DNA of 6,051 nucleotides from Gemmatimonadota bacterium. Lineage in GTDB: Bacteria > Gemmatimonadota > Gemmatimonadetes > Gemmatimonadales > Gemmatimonadaceae. The position numbers were made by a program, and so were the translations under genes. Below the pieces are notes generated by a model. It had not been told where the DNA came from. It saw only the letters and a list, made by a program, of their open reading frames with translations, and ran no database searches. Shown here one piece after another: positions 1-5,098 of the stretch (the first letter of the stretch is position 1; every line of letters begins with the position of its first letter). The stretch is taken from positions 1,488-7,538 of the forward strand of contig PLMM01000392.1 in assembly GCA_003142495.1 (NCBI GenBank), read 5' to 3'.

Positions 1-1
1 A

Positions 2-589
2 TCGATGCCCGCTCGCGCAGAGATCGATGCGGCGATCGCGACGCTCACCGGGCGGCTAGAGCAGCTGCCCCCCGATTATTCGGCGAAGCAGGTTGGCGGC
101 CGCCGCGCGCACGCGGCGGCGCGAAGTGGCGCGCCGCTCGTGCTCGCGCCGGTGACCGTGCACGTGCACAGTTGGGTCGTGCGCGCGCATCGCGAGAGCG
201 AGCTCGAGACCGATGTCACCATCGCCTGCGGCGCGGGCACGTACATCCGCGCGCTCGCCCGCGATTTGGGCCGCGCGACGAGCTCCGCCGCGCATCTCTC
301 CGCGCTCCGCCGCACGCGCAGCGGCCCGTTCGATGTAGCGGGCGCCACCTCGTTCGCGGATTTGCGCGACCAGCGCGCGGCGCTGCGCTCGCCGCGCGAG
401 GCGATCCCGTCGATCGCGGAGCAGCGCGTGAGCCCCGAAGATGCCGCGAGGCTCGCGCGTGGGATGCGCGTGGGGGCGACGATCAATGGTGATCGAGTTG
501 CGTTGCTCGATCACAGTGGCGCGCTGCTCGCGATCGCCGAGCGGAGCGGAAGCGACTGGCAGCCGCGCGTGGTGCTCGCCAATGAGTGA
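2..589 (+). CDS. truB: tRNA pseudouridine(55) synthase TruB, C-terminal part (5' end outside window)
   Basis: TruB converts uridine 55 of the tRNA T-loop to pseudouridine in the cytoplasm. The frame is open from the left edge, so the ATG at position 5 is an internal methionine and not the start. About 195 residues are visible of a family length near 290-310. The missing N-terminal third would carry the catalytic aspartate, so activity cannot be judged here. Visible family signatures are PPDYSAKQVGGRRAHAAARSG at about 68-130 (the usual PPxYSAxKxxGxxxYexAR stretch) and GTYIRALARDLG from 236, whose Tyr and Arg match the active-site Tyr179 and Arg181 of the E. coli enzyme. SALRRTRSGPF follows. 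The last 50 or so residues resemble the small C-terminal PUA-like domain. The residue before GTYIR is Ala (CGAGTYIR) where E. coli has Lys (CSKGTYIR). The gene ends inside the ribF start, as in many truB-ribF pairs. Identification is confident; the 5' end is unknown. Confidence 0.95.
   Translation, partial: SMPARAEIDAAIATLTGRLEQLPPDYSAKQVGGRRAHAAARSGAPLVLAPVTVHVHSWVVRAHRESELETDVTIACGAGTYIRALARDLGRATSSAAHLSALRRTRSGPFDVAGATSFADLRDQRAALRSPREAIPSIAEQRVSPEDAARLARGMRVGATINGDRVALLDHSGALLAIAERSGSDWQPRVVLANE
99..120 (+). repeat. Perfect 9-bp inverted repeat with 4-base loop inside truB
   Basis: The arms GCCGCCGCG (99-107) and CGCGGCGGC (112-120) are exact reverse complements around CGCA. The stem is all G-C and encodes part of the RRAHAAA stretch. 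No T-run follows, so termination is unlikely. It may be a by-product of Arg and Ala codons in a GC-rich gene. Confidence 0.75.
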
Positions 590-1550
590 GAAGTTCCGCA
601 GCTGGGACGACTCCGGGCTCCCGCCCACCGCGCGCGGCACCGTGCTCACCGTCGGCACTTTCGACGGCGTGCATCGCGGGCATCAGCGCGTGCTCGAGTG
701 CATCGCGCGTCGCGGCGATGAGCTCGGGCTCTCGAGCGTGCTGGTCACCTTCGATCCGCATCCGCTCGAGATCGTGCGCAAGGAGGCGGCGCCCGCGCTG
801 CTCACGCTCGCGCAGGAGAAGCTCGAGGTGATCGCCGAGAGCGGGATCAACTATGTGGCCGTGGTGCCGTTCACGAAGACGCTGCAGCGCTACGACGCGG
901 CGGCCTTCGTCGACCAGATTTTGCGCCAGCGCTTTCACGTGAAGCATCTCGTGATCGGACACGACCACGGCTTCGGGCGCGGGCGGGCGGGCGATGTCGA
1001 GGTGTTACGGCGGCTTGGCGACACGCGTGGCTTCACGGTGGAGGTAGTGCCGGCGGTGGAGTCTGCCGATGGCGTGGCCATCTCGTCGACCACGATCCGC
1101 CAGGCGATCGCAGCGGGGGAGCTCGAGCGCGCCGCGAGGCTGCTCGGCCGCGCGTATTCGGTGGCCGGCCGGGTGCAGGGCGGGGACCGTCGCGGCCGGC
1201 TGCTCGGCTTCCCGACGATCAATCTTGGGCCGCCCGCGCCGCGCAAGCTGCTGCCGCCCGCGGGCGTGTACGCGGTTCGCGCGCAAACCCACCTCGGCGC
1301 CTTCGGCGGGATGATGAATCTCGGCCCTCGCCCCACCTTTGGCGACGAGACCCTGGCGATCGAGGTCCATCTCTTCGATGCGGACGGCGATTTCTACGAT
1401 CGCGAGGTGCGGATCGACATCGTCTCGCGCATCCGCGACACCCGCAAATTCGATGGCGTCGAGGCCCTCGTGGCCCAGCTCCGCGAGGACGAGCAACAGG
1501 CTCGCCGCGCGTTGACTCAACAGTTGTCCAGCCATAACGTTAAGAGCTGA
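582..1550 (+). CDS. ribF: Bifunctional riboflavin kinase / FMN adenylyltransferase (FAD synthetase) RibF
   Basis: RibF phosphorylates riboflavin to FMN and then adenylates FMN to FAD, a cytoplasmic route to both flavin cofactors. The protein has 322 residues, close to the usual 305-320. The N-terminal nucleotidyltransferase domain shows GTFDGVHRGH (25-34), TFDPHP (56-61), GHDHGFGRGRAGD (126-138) and ISSTTIR (167-173). The C-terminal flavokinase domain shows LGFPTIN (208-214), PPAGVYAV (225-232), NLGPRPTFG (246-254) and the EVHLFD segment from Glu261, which contains the usual catalytic Glu, then YDREVRI and RKFDGVEALVAQL. In the third motif many RibF proteins have Asp-Phe; here it is Asp-His, probably a lineage trait. 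I chose the ATG at 582 because homology begins shortly after it and it overlaps the truB stop by 8 bases (ATGAGTGA). There is no clear Shine-Dalgarno, so translation probably depends on ribosomes finishing truB. The in-frame ATG at 441 would overlap truB by about 150 bases and adds no family sequence. Confidence 0.97.
   Translation: MSEKFRSWDDSGLPPTARGTVLTVGTFDGVHRGHQRVLECIARRGDELGLSSVLVTFDPHPLEIVRKEAAPALLTLAQEKLEVIAESGINYVAVVPFTKTLQRYDAAAFVDQILRQRFHVKHLVIGHDHGFGRGRAGDVEVLRRLGDTRGFTVEVVPAVESADGVAISSTTIRQAIAAGELERAARLLGRAYSVAGRVQGGDRRGRLLGFPTINLGPPAPRKLLPPAGVYAVRAQTHLGAFGGMMNLGPRPTFGDETLAIEVHLFDADGDFYDREVRIDIVSRIRDTRKFDGVEALVAQLREDEQQARRALTQQLSSHNVKS
1512..1540 (+). promoter_or_regulatory. Candidate sigma-70-type promoter for secD-secF
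   Basis: TTGACT (1512-1517) matches the -35 consensus at five of six bases. A 17-base spacer separates it from TAACGT (1535-1540), which keeps the T, A and final T that matter most in a -10 box. The expected start of transcription is near 1547, leaving a leader of about 35 bases before the secD ATG at 1582. The site lies in the last codons of ribF, where composition shifts from very GC-rich to AT-rich. This is a sequence match only; read-through from ribF may still supply secD. Confidence 0.4.
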
Positions 1551-1581
1551 GCAATATCCTTATTTCCGCCCCTAATGCCGC

Positions 1582-3237
1582 ATGAACAACAATATCCGTA
1601 ATCGGCTTCTCCTCATCCTCGTTCTCGTGGTCGCGTCCGTTTGGGCGCTCTGGCCACGCACCGTCACCGTTCGCGAGCGAAATGCAAAGACGGGTCAATT
1701 CCACGATACGACCCTCAAGAGCGTGCCGCTCAAGAAGGGACTCGATCTCCAGGGCGGGATGTATCTCGCGCTCGAGGTGGACGACTCGAAGCAAGCGGTG
1801 CAGAACAAGGCCGAGGCAATCGATCGGGCGCTCAAGGTCGTGCGCAACCGCATCGATGAGTTCGGCGTGTCGGAGCCGGTGGTGCAGAAGGTCGGCACGG
1901 ATCGGATCGTGGTCGAGCTCCCCGGCGTCGACGATCGTGCGCGCGCGGAGGGACTCGTGCAGAGCTCCGCGTTCCTTCAGTTCCAGATCACCGACAAGAC
2001 GCAGGCATTCGACAAGGCGCTCGCGCGACTCGATGGCGTGGTGAAGCAGGGCGGCGGCACGGCGGTCGCGAGCGCTGCGGACACGACCAAGGCTGCGTCG
2101 CCGCTGACGAATCTGTTCTCGAAGGCCGATACCGGAAAGGCGAAGAACGACAGCAGCAAGGCCGACACGAGCGCCGCAACGGCAACGGGTGGTCCCTTCT
2201 CGAAGCTGATTCAGCCAGGCCAGATGCCAGGCGAATATCTCGTCGCGAAGAACGACGTCCCAACGCTGCAGGGTTATCTCGATCGCAAGGAAGTGCAGGC
2301 GGCGCTGCCGCCCGGCAAGTCGTTGCACTGGGGCAGTGAGGATCTGAGTGCGGGCAACGCGTCGTACACGACACTCTACCTCGTGGATAAGACTCCGATC
2401 ATCACGGGCGAGTATCTCACCGATGCGAAGCCGGGCAACGATCCTACCGAAGGACAGTTCGTCTCCTTCACGCTGAACAACGAAGGCGGCCGCAAGTTTC
2501 GCACGGAAACGGGCAAGCACATCGGCGACTACATGGCGATCGTGCTCGACGATCGCGTGATGGGACGACCGCCGGTGATTCAGAGCGCGATTGGCACGCG
2601 CGGCCAGATCACGATGCGCGGCGCGGAGCTGCAGAAGACGCAGGATCTCGCGCTCGTGCTGCGCGCCGGCGCGCTTCCGGTGCCGCTCAAGATCGTCGAG
2701 TCGCGCTCGATCGGCGCATCGCTCGGCGCCGATTCCATTCGCGACGGCATCCACGCGGGCATCGCCGGCGTGACGCTCGTCGTGCTGATCATGCTCTTCT
2801 ACTATCGCTTCTCCGGCATGCTCGCCGTTGGCGCGCTCCTGCTCTATCTGCTCTTCACGCTTGCGCTGCTCGCCGGTCTCGAGGCGACGGTCACGTTGCC
2901 AGGTCTCGCGGGACTCGTGCTCTCCGTCGGTATCGCGCTCGATGCGAACGTGCTGATCTTCGAGCGAATACGAGAGGAGATGGTGCACGGCAAAACCGTG
3001 CGCGCCTCGATCGATGAAGGATTCAAGCACGCCATGAGCGCGATCATCGATTCGAACGTCTCCACCGTCATCACGGCGCTCGTGCTCTACGAGGTCGGCA
3101 CCGGACCGGTGAAGGGCTTCGCCGTGACGCTGATGGCCGGTATCGCGGCCTCGATGGTGAGCTCGATCTTCGTCGTTCGTACCTTCTTCCTCCTGTGGCT
3201 GAACCGCACGCGCGGCGCCCAGACGCTGAGCATCTGA
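1582..3237 (+). CDS. secD: Protein translocase subunit SecD
   Basis: SecD pairs with SecF in the inner membrane and uses the proton gradient to help complete protein export through SecYEG. The 551-residue protein shows the expected plan: a first membrane helix (about 8-24), a large periplasmic region (about 26-385), then five helices (about 389-410, 413-433, 438-460, 485-506, 512-540). Motifs are KKGLDLQGGM (51-60), RNRIDEFGVSEP (88-99), VELPGVDD (111-118), AIVLDDRVMGRPP (319-331), LRAGALPVPL (360-369), GASLGADSI (378-386) and DANVLIFERIREE (454-466). Asp454 matches the TM4 aspartate implicated in proton movement in E. coli (D519). Residues about 156-205 form a low-complexity Ala/Thr/Lys/Ser linker not expected in compact SecD proteins. 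The ATG at 1582 is the first possible ATG because an in-frame TAA sits at 1573-1575. No Shine-Dalgarno is visible. The stop shares one base with the secF ATG. Identification is firm. Confidence 0.98.
   Translation: MNNNIRNRLLLILVLVVASVWALWPRTVTVRERNAKTGQFHDTTLKSVPLKKGLDLQGGMYLALEVDDSKQAVQNKAEAIDRALKVVRNRIDEFGVSEPVVQKVGTDRIVVELPGVDDRARAEGLVQSSAFLQFQITDKTQAFDKALARLDGVVKQGGGTAVASAADTTKAASPLTNLFSKADTGKAKNDSSKADTSAATATGGPFSKLIQPGQMPGEYLVAKNDVPTLQGYLDRKEVQAALPPGKSLHWGSEDLSAGNASYTTLYLVDKTPIITGEYLTDAKPGNDPTEGQFVSFTLNNEGGRKFRTETGKHIGDYMAIVLDDRVMGRPPVIQSAIGTRGQITMRGAELQKTQDLALVLRAGALPVPLKIVESRSIGASLGADSIRDGIHAGIAGVTLVVLIMLFYYRFSGMLAVGALLLYLLFTLALLAGLEATVTLPGLAGLVLSVGIALDANVLIFERIREEMVHGKTVRASIDEGFKHAMSAIIDSNVSTVITALVLYEVGTGPVKGFAVTLMAGIAASMVSSIFVVRTFFLLWLNRTRGAQTLSI
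2047..2196 (+). other. Low-complexity linker with repeated ADT units inside SecD
   Basis: This segment encodes roughly SecD residues 156-205. It is rich in Ala, Thr, Lys, Ser, Gly and Asp and poor in aromatic residues, and carries three ADT-containing units: AADTTK, KADTGK and KADTSA. It interrupts the periplasmic domain between LARLDGVV and the PFSKLIQPGQ stretch. The composition suggests a flexible, probably disordered loop on the outer face of the membrane. The codons are in frame and GC-rich like the surroundings, so this is not a frameshift artefact. The boundaries are estimates. Confidence 0.7.
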
Positions 3238-4217
3238 TGCTGCGTATCCTTCACGACACCAAAATCGATTTCATTCGGCTGTGGAAGATCACCACGGTCG
3301 TCACGCTGCTCTTCATCCTTCCCGGTCTCCTCTGGATTGCGGTGAGCGGCTATAAGTACAGCATCGAGTTCACTGGCGGCACGCTGATGCAGGTGCGCTT
3401 CGCGCAGGCGCCGAACATCGCCGACGTGCGATCGACGCTCGATGACTCGGGCATCAAGGGCGCGGAGATCACGCAGTTCGGCAGCGACATCGACTATCTG
3501 ATTCGCGCGCAGGATCCTCGCTCGGTCGCGCAGCAGACGCGCGGCGCCGAGTCGATCGCCACGGAGATCCAGGCGGCGCTCACTAAACGCTTCGGCGCGA
3601 GCGCCTTCACGGTGCAGCGCACGGAAGCGGTCGGCCCCAAGGTCGGCGGCGAGCTGAAACAGAAGGCGATCTACGCCATTCTGCTCTCCTTCCTCGCGAC
3701 GCTGATCTATCTCGCGTGGCGCTTCGAGTGGCGCTTTGGCGTGGCCGCCGTCGTCGCGACCGCGCACGACATTCTCGCGACGCTCGCCTTCATCAAGTAC
3801 GCGAATCTCGAGATCTCGCTCATCGTCGTCGGCGGTATTCTCACCATGATCGGATACTCACTCAACGACACGATCATCATCTTCGATCGCGTGCGCGAGA
3901 ATCTGCGGCGTCGCCAGAAGGTCACGCTCTACGACACGCTCAACCGCTCCGTGAACGAGACGCTGCCGCGCTCCGTTCTGACGCACGCCACCGTGTTCGC
4001 GACGTTGCTCGCGCTCGCGTTCCTCGGCGGCGAGGTGCTCCGTCCCTTCGCGCTCGTCATGCTCTTCGGTGTGGTCACGGGTACGTTCAGCTCGATTTAC
4101 GTCGCGCCGCCGCTCCTGCTCTGGATCGAGTCGAAGTGGCCGCGCGCGTCGACCGAGGCGGGAACTGCGAGCCGCGCGCGCAATCCGCGTGGCGCGGCGG
4201 TCACGATGAGCCGGTAG
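3237..4217 (+). CDS. secF: Protein translocase subunit SecF
   Basis: SecF is the partner of SecD in the membrane complex that pulls exported proteins through SecYEG using proton flow. The protein has 326 residues, a usual length. It shows a first membrane helix (about 17-37), a short periplasmic domain starting with YSIEFTGGTL (41-50), the GPKVGGELKQKA signature (133-144), and five further helices (about 142-161, 167-187, 191-215, 249-267, 270-298). YSLNDTIIIFDRVREN (207-222) is the SecF hallmark; Asp211 corresponds to the TM4 aspartate studied in E. coli (D213). LPRSVLTH (243-250) carries the conserved Arg of the next helix, followed by GTFSSIYVAPPLLLW. Many SecF proteins read DFTGG where this one has EFTGG. 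The C-terminal 25 residues are a polar, Arg/Ala-rich tail. The ATG at 3237 overlaps the secD stop (TGATG); no Shine-Dalgarno is seen, so translation is probably coupled to secD, which would favour matched amounts of the two subunits. Confidence 0.98.
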   Translation: MLRILHDTKIDFIRLWKITTVVTLLFILPGLLWIAVSGYKYSIEFTGGTLMQVRFAQAPNIADVRSTLDDSGIKGAEITQFGSDIDYLIRAQDPRSVAQQTRGAESIATEIQAALTKRFGASAFTVQRTEAVGPKVGGELKQKAIYAILLSFLATLIYLAWRFEWRFGVAAVVATAHDILATLAFIKYANLEISLIVVGGILTMIGYSLNDTIIIFDRVRENLRRRQKVTLYDTLNRSVNETLPRSVLTHATVFATLLALAFLGGEVLRPFALVMLFGVVTGTFSSIYVAPPLLLWIESKWPRASTEAGTASRARNPRGAAVTMSR

Positions 4218-4239
4218 CCACGCGAGCGCGTCTCACGGC

Positions 4240-4244
4240 GGGAG
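4240..4244 (+). promoter_or_regulatory. Shine-Dalgarno sequence of tatD
   Basis: GGGAG ends three bases before the ATG at 4248, which is closer than the usual 5-9 bases. It still supports that ATG as the start, since the first encoded residues ([10 protein letters not shown]) are the family N-terminus. Confidence 0.5.
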
Positions 4245-4247
4245 CGC

Positions 4248-5033
4248 ATGCGCTTCATCGACAGTCATTCGCATCTCGCCGACGCGGTCTTCGACGAGGA
4301 TCGCGACGCGGTGATCAAACGGGCGGCGGCCGCGGGTGCGGCCGCCGTCGTCTGCATTGGTGCCTCGCTCGTCGACGCCGCGCGCGCCCGCGAGCTCGCC
4401 GCGCAGTACCCGCTCCTTCGCTGGACCGCCGGGATCCATCCGCAGGAGGCTGGCACCTTCAATGCGGAAAGCGATATCCCCGCGCTCGAGGCGTTGCTCG
4501 ATGACGGCGCCGTCGGGATCGGCGAATGCGGGCTGGACTTTCACTACGACAATGCGCCACGCGCGCGCCAGCACGAGGCATTCGAGGCGCAGCTCGTGGT
4601 CGCCGCCGAGCGCGATCTTCCCGTGATCGTCCACACCCGCGAGGCCGAAGCGGACACCGCGATCATGATCGATCGCGCCGCGCGCGACGGCGTCGTCGGC
4701 GTTCTGCACTGCTACACCGGCACCCTCGGCCTCGCGCAGCGTGCGCTCGGCTACGGCTGGTACGTCTCCTTCAGCGGGATCATCACCTTCAGGAATTGGA
4801 CGGATCTCGAGCTCCTGCGCGCGATCCCCGACGACCGCCTGCTCGTGGAGAGCGACGCGCCGTATCTGGCGCCCGTGCCGAATCGCGGGAAGCGCAACGA
4901 GCCCGCGCTCGTGGTGCACACCATCGAGAAGTTGGCCGAAATTCGCGACGTCTCGCCGGCGATCCTAGCCGAACGGACGGGTGAAAATGCAGAACGACTG
5001 TTCCGATTTACATCGAAGGGCGTAGCCACCTAG
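4248..5033 (+). CDS. tatD: TatD-family metal-dependent hydrolase (YcfH-like deoxyribonuclease)
   Basis: TatD-family proteins are metal-dependent nucleases of the amidohydrolase fold; characterised members act as 3'-5' exonucleases on DNA and RNA and are linked to repair or DNA breakdown. The name comes from the E. coli tat operon, and no role in Tat export is implied. The protein has 261 residues, the normal length. Visible metal and active-site elements are DSHSHL (His7 and His9), GIHPQE (62-67), GECGLDFHY with Glu93 (92-100), [13 protein letters not shown] with His129 (125-137), HCYTG with His154 (154-158), SFSGIITF (174-181) and ESDAPYLAP with Asp203 (201-209), followed by RGKRNEP. All expected ligands are present, so it is probably active. 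The closing part resembles E. coli YcfH more than TatD itself; which of the TatD/YcfH/YjjV group it corresponds to is uncertain. It follows secF by 30 bases and may share its transcript. A perfect GC-only hairpin lies in codons 26-34. Confidence 0.95.
   Translation: MRFIDSHSHLADAVFDEDRDAVIKRAAAAGAAAVVCIGASLVDAARARELAAQYPLLRWTAGIHPQEAGTFNAESDIPALEALLDDGAVGIGECGLDFHYDNAPRARQHEAFEAQLVVAAERDLPVIVHTREAEADTAIMIDRAARDGVVGVLHCYTGTLGLAQRALGYGWYVSFSGIITFRNWTDLELLRAIPDDRLLVESDAPYLAPVPNRGKRNEPALVVHTIEKLAEIRDVSPAILAERTGENAERLFRFTSKGVAT
4324..4347 (+). repeat. Perfect 10-bp inverted repeat with 4-base loop inside tatD
   Basis: The arms CGGCGGCCGC (4324-4333) and GCGGCCGCCG (4338-4347) are exact reverse complements around the loop GGGT. 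Flanking bases add a G-T pair and a G-C pair. The stem is all G-C and encodes an alanine run (AAAAGAAA, residues 26-33) about 75 bases after the start codon. It is not followed by a T-run, so it does not look like an intrinsic terminator. It may simply reflect alanine codons in GC-rich DNA. Confidence 0.8.
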
Positions 5034-5088
5034 CATCCTCGCGCCGAGTCGCGGTAACATCCAGCCCCTTCTACTTTTGTCCTGCCCC

Positions 5089-5093
5089 GGAGG
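5089..5093 (+). promoter_or_regulatory. Shine-Dalgarno sequence of fhs
   Basis: GGAGG is a strong match to the anti-Shine-Dalgarno and lies five bases before the GTG at 5099. It decides the start: there is no in-frame ATG near the N-terminus, and the first one falls inside conserved sequence. It is the best ribosome-binding site in the window, in contrast to the coupled starts of ribF and secF. Confidence 0.8.
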
Positions 5094-5098
5094 CGAGT

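Noticed and set aside
441..581. An earlier in-frame ATG that would extend ribF upstream
   Set aside because: The extra 47 residues overlap truB in another frame and do not resemble any RibF N-terminus. The 582 start sits at the truB stop.
1164..1200. An 8-bp inverted repeat in ribF (GCCGGCCG and CGGCCGGC)
   Set aside because: The 21-base loop and simple GC composition make it unremarkable in GC-rich coding DNA.
1575..1601. Eight-codon mini-frame (MPHEQQYP) overlapping the secD start, recalling regulatory leader peptides such as VemP
   Set aside because: It is far too short for a known arrest peptide, has no ribosome-binding site, and such short frames occur by chance. It would need conservation in relatives to be taken seriously.
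1540..3030. A 496-codon open frame on the minus strand opposite secD
   Set aside because: It is an exact shadow of secD, rich in Arg, Glu, His and Leu as expected from the antisense of GC-biased codons. It shows no recognisable family signature.
5031..5060. A possible promoter for fhs (TAACAT at 5055-5060)
   Set aside because: No acceptable -35 hexamer lies 16-18 bases upstream, so a lone -10-like match in a short gap is not enough.
5039..5080. A possible terminator after tatD
   Set aside because: The only stem (CGCG 5040-5043 with CGCG 5050-5053) has four pairs and the T-rich stretch lies more than 15 bases away. This is not a credible intrinsic terminator.
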